Shown here piece after piece: positions 33,894 through 42,440 of a DNA stretch of 64,000 nt. The notes under the pieces are model-generated. The model ran no database searches, was not told the origin of the DNA, and saw nothing but the letters and a program-made list of their open reading frames with translations. The DNA is from Amycolatopsis roodepoortensis. GTDB lineage: Bacteria > Actinomycetota > Actinomycetes > Mycobacteriales > Pseudonocardiaceae. The stretch's first letter is position 1, and each line of letters opens with the position of its first letter. Position numbers and translations under genes: made by a program. The stretch is from NCBI RefSeq assembly GCF_014873915.1, contig NZ_JADBEJ010000005.1, positions 2,046,001 to 2,110,000 of the forward strand, read 5' to 3'.

Positions 33894-34262
33894 CTAGGCG
33901 GGCCCGCCGGGTTCGACACCTCGGGGCCCGCCCCCCTTGGGCCTTAGCCGGACTCCGTTCTGCAGCAGCATCCTTCGGGCGACCCCGAAACTCAGCCCGA
34001 ATCTTTTTGCCACGTCGTGAATGTTCGCCCCATCGAGATAAGCCTGAACCAGACCAGGTGGGGCCGACGGAGTCGTCGGCCCCACCTGTCTCAGCGTCAC
34101 ACCAGCCGATATGAGTGAGGACCGCACCTTGTAATAGGTCATTCCGAAGCGCGCGGCCAGTTGCGTTATGGTGGCTCCACCTTCATACGCTCGGACGAGT
34201 TCGGCATCGGCATCGAGTTCGTGATCCCCTCTGCGGGCTTCGGGATCGCCCGGGTCCGTCAT
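33894..34262 (-). CDS. tandem helix-turn-helix protein
   Basis: 122 residues from ATG 34262; a TTG about 66 nt upstream is an alternative. Two similar units of about 40 residues are visible. The first is AELVRAYEGGATITQLAARFGMTYYKVRSSL and the second GLVQAYLDGANIHDVAKRFGLSFGVARRML, each read in parts. Both end in a Val-Arg-Leu turn (GVTLRQVG, GVRLRPKG). These are Hin-recombinase-like HTH motifs. No catalytic domain is present, so it is probably a DNA-binding protein. It converges on the 30-residue peptide gene with 22 nt between. Confidence 0.7.
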   Translation of the reverse strand: MTDPGDPEARRGDHELDADAELVRAYEGGATITQLAARFGMTYYKVRSSLISAGVTLRQVGPTTPSAPPGLVQAYLDGANIHDVAKRFGLSFGVARRMLLQNGVRLRPKGGGPRGVEPGGPA

Positions 34263-34400
34263 CGCAAGGCCACCACCCCACTCTTGGCACGACCACGTTT
34301 TCCCACAGTCGTACGTGCGCGCCGTCAAATCCAGCCCCCACCGGTGTTCTCTTGCTCACGCCCACCCTCGGCAGTGGCGTCGAGAACCCGACAAAAATCA

Positions 34401-34416
34401 TGTACGCCTCTGTACA
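34401..34416. promoter_or_regulatory. TGTAC-6-GTACA inverted repeat upstream of lipase
   Basis: A perfect 5-bp-arm repeat lies 68 nt before the lipase ATG. The spacing and symmetry fit a TetR-family operator, and a TetR gene lies just beyond the lipase. Confidence 0.35.
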
Positions 34417-34484
34417 CCATCGGTTACCGGCTGGTAGGTTCCGGGCATCCGAACGTGATCCACTTCATGATTCAAAGGGGAGTC

Positions 34485-35795
34485 ATGACCCGAAAGCCCG
34501 CTCGTCTGCTGGCCGTCGCGATCGCCCTCGTCGTCGGTTTCGCCGCCGCGCCCGCCGCCTCCGCCGCCCCCGCGACCGATCCGTTCTACAGTTACGACGG
34601 CAGCGAACCGCTGTCGTCGTACAGCCCCGGGACCGTGTTGAAGACCCGGACGCTCAATTACCACGTCATCGGCATTGCCACGCCGCTCAAGGTGACCCAG
34701 TTGCTGTACCGGTCCACCGACGCGCAGGGCAAGCCGTCCGCGAACGTCACTTCGGTGCTGCGAAGCCTCACCGGTGACAGCACCAAAGCCGTTTCGTACC
34801 AATCGTTCTATGATTCGCTCAACCCCGAGCACAGCCCGTCGCGGGCGATCGCCGGTGACGTCTCGCTCGGCGGCCTGATCGCCAACGCGGAGTCGCTGTT
34901 CATCGCACCCGCCCTGCTACTGGGCTACAACGTCGTCATTCCCGACACCGAGGGCCAGAAGGCGAACTTCGCCGCCGGGCCCGAATACGGGACGAACACC
35001 CTGGATTCCATCCGCGCCGCGACGAGGTCCCCCGGAACGGGGATGAACGACAAGACCCGGGTCGGGCTCATCGGGTATTCGGGCGGCGCCATCGCGACCG
35101 GCTGGGCCGCCGCGCTCGCGCCGGATTACGCGCCCGAGGTCAACAAGAACCTCGTCGGTTTCACCGAAGGCGGAGTGCTCGTCAAGCCGTCGCACAATCT
35201 CAAGTACGTCAACGGCAGCGTCGCGTGGACCGGCGTCATTCCGATGGCGCTCATCGGCGTCTCACGGTCCTTCGGCATCGATCTCAAGCCGTACGCGAAT
35301 TCTTACGGCCTTCAGGTGCTCAAGGACATGGAAAAGGCGTCGATCGTCGACGCGCTCGGCCGGTATCCCGGGCTGACGTGGGAGAAATTCGTCAAACCCG
35401 AGTACGTCAACCCGAACAAGGTGCTGCCGTACGTCGAGGCCGTGAACAAGATCAACCTCGGTTCGGCTCCGACGCCGACCGTGCCCGGCTACATCGCGCA
35501 GGGCAACAACGGTGCCCTGGAAGGAACCTTCGGCAATCCGCCGGGGATCGGGACCGGCGACGGGGTGATGGTCGCCGGCGACGTGCGCTCGCTCGCGCGG
35601 CAGTACTGCGACACCGGCAACAAGTCGATCAAGTACGACCAGTACAACACGCTGAGCCACGTCGGGGCGGCCGTCGCCTGGGCGCCGCTGGCCATCGGCT
35701 GGCTCAACGACCGGTTCGCGGGCAAGACGGCCCCGACCAGCTGCGGGAAGATCGCGCCCGGCAACTCCCTTGCCCCGGAGGTGCCGGTCGGCTGA
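34485..35795 (+). CDS. secreted lipase (LIP family, alpha/beta hydrolase)
   Basis: 436 residues from ATG 34485 with AAGGGGAG upstream. Signal peptide with AAAPAASAA cleavage near residue 28. The nucleophile elbow is GYSGG (197-201, Ser199). A VVIPDTEG strand precedes it, and a TLSHVGAA block near the C-terminus carries the likely catalytic His. This matches the fungal/actinomycete secretory lipase (PF03583-type) family. It hydrolyses esters or triglycerides outside the cell. A perfect palindrome and a TetR gene follow. Confidence 0.92.
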   Translation: MTRKPARLLAVAIALVVGFAAAPAASAAPATDPFYSYDGSEPLSSYSPGTVLKTRTLNYHVIGIATPLKVTQLLYRSTDAQGKPSANVTSVLRSLTGDSTKAVSYQSFYDSLNPEHSPSRAIAGDVSLGGLIANAESLFIAPALLLGYNVVIPDTEGQKANFAAGPEYGTNTLDSIRAATRSPGTGMNDKTRVGLIGYSGGAIATGWAAALAPDYAPEVNKNLVGFTEGGVLVKPSHNLKYVNGSVAWTGVIPMALIGVSRSFGIDLKPYANSYGLQVLKDMEKASIVDALGRYPGLTWEKFVKPEYVNPNKVLPYVEAVNKINLGSAPTPTVPGYIAQGNNGALEGTFGNPPGIGTGDGVMVAGDVRSLARQYCDTGNKSIKYDQYNTLSHVGAAVAWAPLAIGWLNDRFAGKTAPTSCGKIAPGNSLAPEVPVG

Positions 35796-35804
35796 CCGCA
35801 CAGG

Positions 35805-35857
35805 TCCGTGAAGGCCTCCTTCCCTACCCTGTCAGTAGGGAAGGAGGCCTTCACGGA
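35805..35857. repeat. perfect 23-bp palindromic repeat, 7-nt loop
   Basis: The left arm 35805-35827 (TCCGTGAAGGCCTCCTTCCC...) is the exact reverse complement of 35835-35857; the loop is CCTGTCA. It starts 9 nt after the lipase stop and ends 25 nt before the tetR start, so it can end lipase transcription and influence tetR. No T run. Confidence 0.85.
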
Positions 35858-35882
35858 TTTCCGGACCGGTACGGTGCCGCAC

Positions 35883-36527
35883 GTGACCGAGCACCGCAAG
35901 CTGCCGAAGGGGCCGCACAACCTCAGCCGCGACGAGGTCGCGGAAACCCAGCGCGCGCGGCTGATCGACGCGGTACTGGAGAACACCGGCGAACGCGGCT
36001 ACGTCGCCACGACCGTCGGCCACATCACCGCGACGGCGGGCGTGTCCCGGACCTCGTTCTACGAACAGTTCACCGGCAAGCAGGACGCCTTCCTCGCCGC
36101 CTATCGCGAGATCACCACCGAGTTCATCACCCAGGGCGTCGCCGTGGGCGCCGAGGCCTCGGCCCCGCTGGACGCCGTCGCCGCCTGTTGCGATTTCCTC
36201 GTCGACTACGTGCACCGGCGCCCCACGGCCGTCCGCGCCGCGTTGCTGGAGATCTACGCGCTCGGCGACGCGGGGCTAGAAGCGCGGGAGAACACCTTGC
36301 GCGCCGGTGAAGCCGTCTTCGACCGGACGGCGGAATGGCTGCGCGCCACCGATCCCGCGCTGCCGTCACCGCCGCCGTTCACCGCGCGCACAGTCGTCGC
36401 CGCCACCATCGAACTGATCACCCAGGCCATCTGGATCGGCACGGAAGACGCGTACGAACAGGCGCGCGAAGCCGTCCGCTACACGTGGCTGCTCGGCTTG
36501 TTCGGGCACCGGAGCGTCGACGCCTAG
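35883..36527 (+). CDS. TetR-family transcriptional regulator
   Basis: 214 residues from GTG 35883; GTG 35874 is an alternative, and any earlier start would read through the palindrome. The HTH is RLIDAVLENTGERGYVATTVGHITATAGVSRTSFYEQFTGKQDAFLAAYRE, seen in pieces. A helical ligand domain follows. It is probably a repressor for the lipase or for genes elsewhere. It is bracketed on both sides by 23-bp palindromes. Confidence 0.93.
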   Translation: MTEHRKLPKGPHNLSRDEVAETQRARLIDAVLENTGERGYVATTVGHITATAGVSRTSFYEQFTGKQDAFLAAYREITTEFITQGVAVGAEASAPLDAVAACCDFLVDYVHRRPTAVRAALLEIYALGDAGLEARENTLRAGEAVFDRTAEWLRATDPALPSPPPFTARTVVAATIELITQAIWIGTEDAYEQAREAVRYTWLLGLFGHRSVDA

Positions 36528-36554
36528 GGCGTACTTCATAGTGAGTGTGGGTGC

Positions 36555-36607
36555 GTCGCGAAAGCCACTTTCGGGACGTCTGGTGTCCCGAAAGTGGCTT
36601 TCGCGAC
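36555..36607. repeat. second perfect 23-bp palindromic repeat, 7-nt loop
   Basis: The left arm 36555-36577 (GTCGCGAAAGCCACTTTCGG...) is the exact reverse complement of 36585-36607, with loop GTCTGGT. Arm and loop lengths equal those of the repeat at 35805-35857 although the sequence differs. It lies between the convergent tetR and SDR genes. Confidence 0.85.
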
Positions 36608-36642
36608 ATGGGTACCGGCGCCGGCTTCGATCGGAACGCGCC

Positions 36643-37491
36643 CTAGCGGGCGAGACGCCGCCGCTCGAAGTCGACGATCAGCTTCGGGTACCGCCGCGGG
36701 AGCAGGCGGACGAGCCGGTCGACCAGTTTCGCGTCGTTCCCGACGAGCACGCGCGGTTTCCCGGCCTCGACGCCGTCGACGATGATGCGGGCTGCCTGAT
36801 CCGCCGGCATCTTCAGCAGCTTTTCGTTGTACACGCGGACGCGTTCCCGCTGTTCGGCGGTGGGCTCGATGCCGCGCGCCTCGGCTTCCTTCAACGCCGC
36901 CGAGGCGATGCCGGTCTTGACCCCGCCGGGATGGACGACCGTCACCCGCACCGGATGCCCGCCCGCGATCATCTCGGTGCGCAGCGCCTCGGTGAACCCG
37001 CGGACGCCGAATTTGCTGGCGCAGTAGGCGCTGAGCGTCGGCTGGGCCATGAAACCGTTGAGGCTGGAGATGTTCACGACCTGGCCGTCGCCGGAATCGA
37101 TCAGATGCGGCAAGAAGGCCTTGGTTCCGTTGATGACGCCGAAGAGGTTGACCGCGAGCGTCCGGTCGTACAGCTCCCAGTCCGCGTCGAGCACGGTCTG
37201 CCCGCCGCCCGCGACCCCGGCGTTGTTGTAGATCTGGTGCACCACACCGAACTGCGCGGCGACGGCCGTGGCGTACTCCAGCACGGCCGCCCGGTCGCTG
37301 ACGTCGAGCGCGGCGCCCTGCACTTCCGCACCCAGGGCCTTGACCTCGGCGACGGTTTCGGCCAGCCCGGTTTCGTCCACATCGGACACCGCGAGCCGGG
37401 CTCCGCGCCGCGCGAGTTCGAGCGCCAGCTGACGGCCGATGCCGGAACCGGCACCGGTGACGACGGCGACCTTGCCGCGAACACCGCTCAT
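36643..37491 (-). CDS. short-chain dehydrogenase/reductase
   Basis: 282 residues. Classical SDR: cofactor loop VVTGAGSGIGRQLALELA, NNAGVAGGG, catalytic Ser in VVNISSLNGFMAQP and YxxxK in YCASKFG. The cofactor loop with SDVDE suggests NAD preference. Its ATG overlaps the stop of the hydrolase gene by 4 nt. It is the third gene of the EthA-like operon, so it probably acts on the alcohol or ketone next to the Baeyer-Villiger step. Confidence 0.95.
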   Translation of the reverse strand: MSGVRGKVAVVTGAGSGIGRQLALELARRGARLAVSDVDETGLAETVAEVKALGAEVQGAALDVSDRAAVLEYATAVAAQFGVVHQIYNNAGVAGGGQTVLDADWELYDRTLAVNLFGVINGTKAFLPHLIDSGDGQVVNISSLNGFMAQPTLSAYCASKFGVRGFTEALRTEMIAGGHPVRVTVVHPGGVKTGIASAALKEAEARGIEPTAEQRERVRVYNEKLLKMPADQAARIIVDGVEAGKPRVLVGNDAKLVDRLVRLLPRRYPKLIVDFERRRLAR

Positions 37492-38387
37492 CGGGTTTCT
37501 CCCGCCGGGTCGAGGGCCAGTTCGGCGGTGAGCTCGACGAGCCGCTCGACCAGGTCCGGGGCGATGTGGTGGCCCATTCCGGGGATTTCGACGTAGCGGG
37601 CGCCCCTGATCGCCTTGGCGGTCGCCCGCCCGCCGCTGTGGTGGACCATGCGGTCGGTGTCGCCGTGGACCACGATCGTCGGGCAGGTGATGCGGGCGAG
37701 TTCGGCGGTGCGGTCGCCGCTGGCCTGGATCGCGCCGATCTGACGGGCGATACCGCTGCGGGCGCGGCGTCCTCCGGCCCGTTCCCACAGTTCCTCGGCC
37801 CAGGCCGTTTCGACGTCCTTGTCCAGCGGGAACGTGGCCGAACCGAGGTGGCCCATCAGCGACAGGTGCCCTGCCACGGATTCCTCGACGGTCCGGGCGG
37901 GCCGCCGCGCCATGCGCACCAACGTCGACTTCGCCGGCTGCCCGACGCGGCGATGCCCGGTGGTGGAGAAGATCGACGTCAGCGACAGGACCCGGCCGGG
38001 GGTCCGGGCGGCGACGGTCTGCGCGATCATGCCGCCCATCGACATGCCGACCAGATGCGCCTTCTCGACGCCGAGGTGGTCCAGCAGGCCGACGGTGTCC
38101 GCCGCCATGTCGCCGAGGTCGTAGGCGTCCGGCAGCGGCCGGGCCAGCAGTTGCCGGAGCTTGCCGGGATTCGGCGCCTTGATCCGGTCCGAGCAGCCCG
38201 CGTCCCGGTTGTCGAACCGGATCACGCGGAAGCCGCGGCCGGTGAACCCCTCGATCATCGGCCGCGGCCACGAAGTGAGATCCAGGCCGAGCCCGGCGAT
38301 CAACACCAGCGGCACCCCGTCGGACGGGCCGTCCTCGCGGTAGCAGATCCGCGGGCCGCCGGGCAGGTCGGCGAAACCGTCGGTCAC
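37488..38387 (-). CDS. alpha/beta hydrolase
   Basis: 299 residues from GTG 38387, which overlaps the monooxygenase stop (GTGA). The oxyanion block is LVLIAGLGLDLTSWP, then FDNRDAGCSDR, the nucleophile elbow VGMSMGG (Ser), VVHGDTDRMV (Asp) and GMGHHI (His). In a Baeyer-Villiger operon an esterase of this type usually splits the ester or lactone made by the monooxygenase. The context thus suggests ketone to ester to alcohol plus acid. Confidence 0.93.
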   Translation of the reverse strand: MTDGFADLPGGPRICYREDGPSDGVPLVLIAGLGLDLTSWPRPMIEGFTGRGFRVIRFDNRDAGCSDRIKAPNPGKLRQLLARPLPDAYDLGDMAADTVGLLDHLGVEKAHLVGMSMGGMIAQTVAARTPGRVLSLTSIFSTTGHRRVGQPAKSTLVRMARRPARTVEESVAGHLSLMGHLGSATFPLDKDVETAWAEELWERAGGRRARSGIARQIGAIQASGDRTAELARITCPTIVVHGDTDRMVHHSGGRATAKAIRGARYVEIPGMGHHIAPDLVERLVELTAELALDPAGETR

Positions 38388-39877
38388 GAGTTCACCGCTT
38401 CCCGGACTTCGGCGCGGGAGAAGTGCAGCTCCGGATCGGTGATGTCGTCCGCGCGCAGCAACTTGATGTCCGAGTGGTAGCTCATCGAGGTCAGCCACGG
38501 CATGCGGTCGCCCTGGCGCGGGAGCTGGTCGAGAGCGCGCTGGACGTATCCGGCGGCGAAGTCCAGGAACGGTTTCGTCGGCATGTCCGGGTCGGCGAGG
38601 ACGGGACGGCAGACGTCGTAGCCGTGGGCGTCCATATGCGCCAGCAGACGGCAGAAATGCTCGCACAGCAGGCCGATCTTGAGCGTCCACGACGAATTCG
38701 TGTAGCCGATCGCGAAAGCGGCGTTCGGCACGTCCGAAAGCATCATTCCCTTGTACGCGACGGTTTCCGGCATGATCACCGGTTTCCCGTCGACACTGAA
38801 CTTCGCCCCGCCGAAGACCTGGAGGTTCAGGCCGGTGGCGGTGACGATGATGTCCGCCTCCAGCTCCCGCCCGGATTCGAGCAGGATCCCCTTTTCGGTG
38901 AACGTCGCGATCTTGTCGGTGACGACGTCGGCCTTGCCCTTGCGGATCGCGGCGAACAGGTCGCCTCCGGGCACGGCGCACAGCCGCTGGTCCCATGGGT
39001 CGTACGGAGGGTTGAAGTGTTCGTCGACCGGATAGCCCTTGGGAAGCTGCTTCTTGTTGACGTAGCGGATGAGCCCGCGGGCGGTCTTCGGGAACTTCTG
39101 GCAGAACTGCCAGACCGCCAGTCCCTTGCGGATGTTCTTGCGGCGGGTGAGCGCGTACGCCCGCTCCTCGCCGAGGATCTTGCGCAGGCCGTTGGCGATC
39201 TTGTCCTCGCGCGGCACCGGCATGACGTAGGTCGGGGTGCGCTGCAGCATCGTCACGTGCGCCGCGGTGCCCGCCATCGCCGGGATCAGGGTGACCGCGG
39301 TGGCGCCGCTGCCGATCACGACGACGCGCTTGCCCGCGTAGTCGAGGTCCTCGGGCCAGTGCTGCGGGTGCACGATCGTGCCGGTGAACCGGTCGCGGCC
39401 CTCGAAGCGCGGGGTGAAGCCCTCGTCGTAGCGGTAGTAGCCGCCGGCGTTGAACAGCCAGCCCGCGCTGAGGCTGGTGCGCTCGCCGGTGTCGGTCCGC
39501 TCGATCTCGAGCAGCCAGCGGGCCTCGTCGCTCGACCAGGCGGCGGAAAGCAGCTTGTGGTGGTAGCGGATGCTGGGCTCGATGCCGTTCTCCGTGATCG
39601 TCTCGCGCAGGTACGACAGGATCCGGGGCGCGTCGGCGATGGACTGCTTGTCCCGCCACGGCTTGAACTCGTAGCCGAAGGTGTGGAGGTCGGAGTCCGA
39701 CCGGATGCCCGGGTAGCGGAACAGGTCCCAGGTGCCGCCGGAAGTGCCGCGCGCCTCCAGGATGGCGAACGTCTTGCCCGGGTTCTCGGTCTTCAGGTAG
39801 CGCGCGGCGCCGATCCCGGAAATCCCGGCACCGATGATGACCACGTCGAGGTGCTCGACGGGGGTGCTCGTCGTCAT
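38384..39877 (-). CDS. EthA-like Baeyer-Villiger flavin monooxygenase
   Basis: 497 residues from ATG 39877 (an upstream in-frame start is less likely). FAD motif GAGISGIG (16-23), the Baeyer-Villiger fingerprint FTGTIVHPQHWP (164-175), and NADPH motif GSGATA (189-194). GGTWDLFRYPGIRSDSD and ATGLNLQVFGGA follow mycobacterial EthA closely. EthA oxidises ketones and activates the drug ethionamide in M. tuberculosis. It heads an operon with an esterase and an SDR, and is divergent from a PucR gene, in contrast to ethA/ethR where the regulator is TetR-type. Confidence 0.93.
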   Translation of the reverse strand: MTTSTPVEHLDVVIIGAGISGIGAARYLKTENPGKTFAILEARGTSGGTWDLFRYPGIRSDSDLHTFGYEFKPWRDKQSIADAPRILSYLRETITENGIEPSIRYHHKLLSAAWSSDEARWLLEIERTDTGERTSLSAGWLFNAGGYYRYDEGFTPRFEGRDRFTGTIVHPQHWPEDLDYAGKRVVVIGSGATAVTLIPAMAGTAAHVTMLQRTPTYVMPVPREDKIANGLRKILGEERAYALTRRKNIRKGLAVWQFCQKFPKTARGLIRYVNKKQLPKGYPVDEHFNPPYDPWDQRLCAVPGGDLFAAIRKGKADVVTDKIATFTEKGILLESGRELEADIIVTATGLNLQVFGGAKFSVDGKPVIMPETVAYKGMMLSDVPNAAFAIGYTNSSWTLKIGLLCEHFCRLLAHMDAHGYDVCRPVLADPDMPTKPFLDFAAGYVQRALDQLPRQGDRMPWLTSMSYHSDIKLLRADDITDPELHFSRAEVREAVNS

Positions 39878-39932
39878 GCGGTACTCCAGCCTCGTCTCGG
39901 TTGCCTCCACGATGCGGGGAGGGCGGGGAATT

Positions 39933-39974
39933 GCGCTAGCGCTATCTGCACCATCATGATGTATGGATGGTGCA
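39933..39974. promoter_or_regulatory. palindrome and inverted repeat between monooxygenase and PucR genes
   Basis: GCGCTAGCGC (39933-39942) is a perfect palindrome. TGCACCATC (39947-39955) is the exact reverse complement of 39966-39974 with a 10-nt spacer; the right arm covers the PucR start codon. This is a likely operator acting on both directions. Confidence 0.5.
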
Positions 39975-41211
39975 AAGTGCCGCATCGCCGTGGCCGACGC
40001 TGTCGCCTGAGGCGCGTGACCTCTTCCGGCGGGGCGCGGAAATCGTGCTGCATCCACGCGCCGAATGGATCGAGGAGCTGCACGAGGCCTCGCTCGGCGG
40101 GGACAGTATGCGCGCGGTCGCCGAGGACCCCGTGCTCACCGAGGGGACCAAACGCGCCAATCTGGCGAATCTGCTGCACTGGGCCGCCGCCAACGTGCAG
40201 CGCCCCGGTGAACGGGTCGCCGCCAATCTGAACCAGGAGGTGCTGGACGGCGCTCGCGACATGGTGCGCCGCGGCTTCGACTCCGGCGGCCTCGACGCCT
40301 ACCGGCGGGCGCAGGGCGTGGCCTGGCGCCGGTGGATCGAGATCTGTTTCGACCTCACTTCGGACCCGGTCCTGCTCCGCGAGCTGCTGGACGTCTCGTC
40401 GTTGTCGATCACCACGTTCATCGAGGACACCGTCGCCGCCGTGTCCGAACGGATGGCCGCCGAACGCACGGAACTGACCCGCGGCGCCCACGCCGAACGG
40501 CGGGCCACGGTCACCCTGCTGCTGGAAGGCGCGCCCATCAGCCGTTCGCGCGCCGAAGCCCAGCTCGGTTACCCGCTCGCCGGGCCGCATACGGCCGCGA
40601 TCGTCTGGAGCGGCTCGGTGACACCGTCGTCCCAGCAGCTCGAAACCGCCGCGGAGACGCTCATGCGGGCGAGTGGCGCCTCGCACCGGCTGACCGTCGT
40701 CGCCAGCGCCGCCGCCCTGTGGGTCTGGCTGCCTGGCCGGACCCAGCCGCGCGCGGACCGGCTCGCCGAAGACCTCGCGCCGCATCCCGACGTCCGGGTC
40801 GCGCTGGGGCGGCCCGGCAGCGGGATCGACGGGTTCCGCCGCAGCCATCTGGACGCCGCCGCCACCCAGCGGATGCTCGCCCGGCTCACCTCGCCGCAGC
40901 AGATCGCGCGGTACCAGGACATCCAGCTGCTCGCGCTGCTCACCGGCGATCCGGCGCAGGCGGGCGAATTCATCGCCGACACGCTCGGCGGACTCCGGCA
41001 CGCCGACGCCGAGACCCGGGAGACCGTGCGGGCCTACGTGCACGAACTCGGCAACACGACACGGACCGCGGAACGGCTCTACACCCATCGGAACACCGTC
41101 GTCCGGCGGCTGGCGCGAGCCGACGAACTGCTCCCCCGGCCGCTGGCGGAGAACGCGGTGGACGTGGCCGTCGCGCTGGAAACGCTGCGGTGGCTGGGAA
41201 GCGGCGCGTGA
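39967..41211 (+). CDS. PucR/CdaR-family transcriptional regulator
   Basis: 414 residues from ATG 39967, with no ribosome site, so probably leaderless. N-terminal RsbR-like helical part, central GGDEF-like CdaR module (HTAAIVWSG, RVALGRPGSG), and the C-terminal PucR HTH: TVRAYVHELGNTTRTAERLYTHRNTVVRRLARADELL in pieces. Such regulators sense small metabolites and activate divergent catabolic operons. Target: the EthA-like operon 90 nt away. Confidence 0.92.
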   Translation: MVQSAASPWPTLSPEARDLFRRGAEIVLHPRAEWIEELHEASLGGDSMRAVAEDPVLTEGTKRANLANLLHWAAANVQRPGERVAANLNQEVLDGARDMVRRGFDSGGLDAYRRAQGVAWRRWIEICFDLTSDPVLLRELLDVSSLSITTFIEDTVAAVSERMAAERTELTRGAHAERRATVTLLLEGAPISRSRAEAQLGYPLAGPHTAAIVWSGSVTPSSQQLETAAETLMRASGASHRLTVVASAAALWVWLPGRTQPRADRLAEDLAPHPDVRVALGRPGSGIDGFRRSHLDAAATQRMLARLTSPQQIARYQDIQLLALLTGDPAQAGEFIADTLGGLRHADAETRETVRAYVHELGNTTRTAERLYTHRNTVVRRLARADELLPRPLAENAVDVAVALETLRWLGSGA

Positions 41212-41214
41212 CGG

Positions 41215-41529
41215 TCACGAAAGCGGCAGGTCCAGGTTCCGGAGCATGGCGCGTTGTTCGGCGGTCAGCTCACCCTCGACCGTGATGGTGAACGGGGGCG
41301 TCTCCTCGCGGGAGCGGAGGAAGTTGCTCCAGGCGATGCCCAGATTCGCCAGCCCGGTCAGTGAGCCGATGGACATGCAGATGACCTCGAAGGCGCCCAG
41401 CTCCTCAGTGCTCCGCGAACCCGCGAGGCTGATGGTCGCGGACCGCGTCACGTCGGCGTCGTCGCGGAGCCAGCTGTAGAACTCGGTCAGCGCTTGTTCG
41501 TCGCCGGCGGCGTTGATCGTCAGCTCCAT
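41215..41529 (-). CDS. EACC1-like effector-associated protein
   Basis: 104 residues. The pattern DEQALTEFYSWLRDD, a short strand, a helix-rich LGAFEVICMSIGSLTGLANLGIAW, then FTITVEG fits the effector-associated constant component (EACC1) found in actinobacterial conflict and signalling systems. EACC1 is normally encoded beside a variable effector such as a caspase, trypsin-like or STAND protein. Neither neighbour here is one. The assignment is by pattern only. Confidence 0.65.
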   Translation of the reverse strand: MELTINAAGDEQALTEFYSWLRDDADVTRSATISLAGSRSTEELGAFEVICMSIGSLTGLANLGIAWSNFLRSREETPPFTITVEGELTAEQRAMLRNLDLPLS

Positions 41530-41626
41530 GGGACCTCCCTCGAAGTGCTGTCCCTACCAGTCGCCGCCCCGGCCCGGCGCGTAACAGGAATCGGCTCCGC
41601 CGCGCGAAAACCTCTAGATTGACGGC

Positions 41627-42406
41627 ATGGTTTCCATCGCCGAGAAGGCCACCCGGCTGCAGGAATTGCACGCCGCCCCCGAACTCTTGCTCGTCGTCAA
41701 CGTGTGGGACGCGATCACCGCGAAGGTCGTCGCCGAAACCCCTGGTACGCAGGCCCTCGCCACCCCGAGCCACGGTATCGCCGCCGCCCGCGGCTACCCC
41801 GACGGCGAGGTGATCCCCCGCGACGAGATGATCGCCGAGGTCGCCCTGATCGTCCGGGTGGCGGGTGATCTGCCGGTCACCGCGGATCTGGAGGCGGGCT
41901 ACGGCGACCCGGGCGGCACGGTCGCCCGCGCGATCGAGGCCGGCGCGGTCGGCTGCAACCTCGAAGACCAGATGAAACCGCTGGACGAGTCGGTCAAGGC
42001 CGTCGAGGCCGCGGTCGCCGCCGCCCAGTCCGCGGGGATCGACTTCGTGCTCAACGCCCGCACCGACGCCTTCCTCCGGGCGGGCGACCGTGACCCCGAA
42101 GAGGTGCTGGCCGAGGCGATCACCCGTGGCCGCGCGTACCTGGACGCCGGCGCGTCGAACTTCTTCGTGCCCGGCAAGCTCGACGAGGCCCAGGTCGCCA
42201 AGCTGGTCGAGGCGCTGGGCGAGCGCAAGGTGAACCTGATCGGCGTCCCGGGCTCGATCCCGCTGGCTACCGCGCAGAAGCTCGGCGTCTCCCGGGTGTC
42301 CTACGGGCCGTTCAGCCAGAACGTCGCGCTCACCGCGCTGGCGAAGCTGGCCGAAGACGTCTACGCCGGCGGAGGCCTGCCCGCCGACATGCGCAAGCTG
42401 AACTGA
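41627..42406 (+). CDS. isocitrate lyase/PEP mutase superfamily protein
   Basis: 259 residues. A single TIM barrel: LLVVNVWDAITAKVV, ATPSHGIAAARG, metal-site ADLEAGYGD, GCNLED and NARTDAFLR. The KKCGH lyase motif of true isocitrate lyase is absent, so it belongs to the PEP-mutase-like branch that cleaves or rearranges 2-carboxy or C-P substrates. Reaction unassigned; oxaloacetate-type hydrolysis or carboxyphosphonate relatives are possible. Stand-alone, divergent from the EACC1-like gene. Confidence 0.9.
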   Translation: MVSIAEKATRLQELHAAPELLLVVNVWDAITAKVVAETPGTQALATPSHGIAAARGYPDGEVIPRDEMIAEVALIVRVAGDLPVTADLEAGYGDPGGTVARAIEAGAVGCNLEDQMKPLDESVKAVEAAVAAAQSAGIDFVLNARTDAFLRAGDRDPEEVLAEAITRGRAYLDAGASNFFVPGKLDEAQVAKLVEALGERKVNLIGVPGSIPLATAQKLGVSRVSYGPFSQNVALTALAKLAEDVYAGGGLPADMRKLN

Positions 42407-42440
42407 GCGAGCCGGGGCCCGTCGCAGTAGGGTCCCACGC

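Noticed and set aside
41627..42406. True isocitrate lyase or PEP mutase
   Set aside because: The KKCGH catalytic motif is absent and the length is that of the generic superfamily branch; no phosphonate genes lie nearby.
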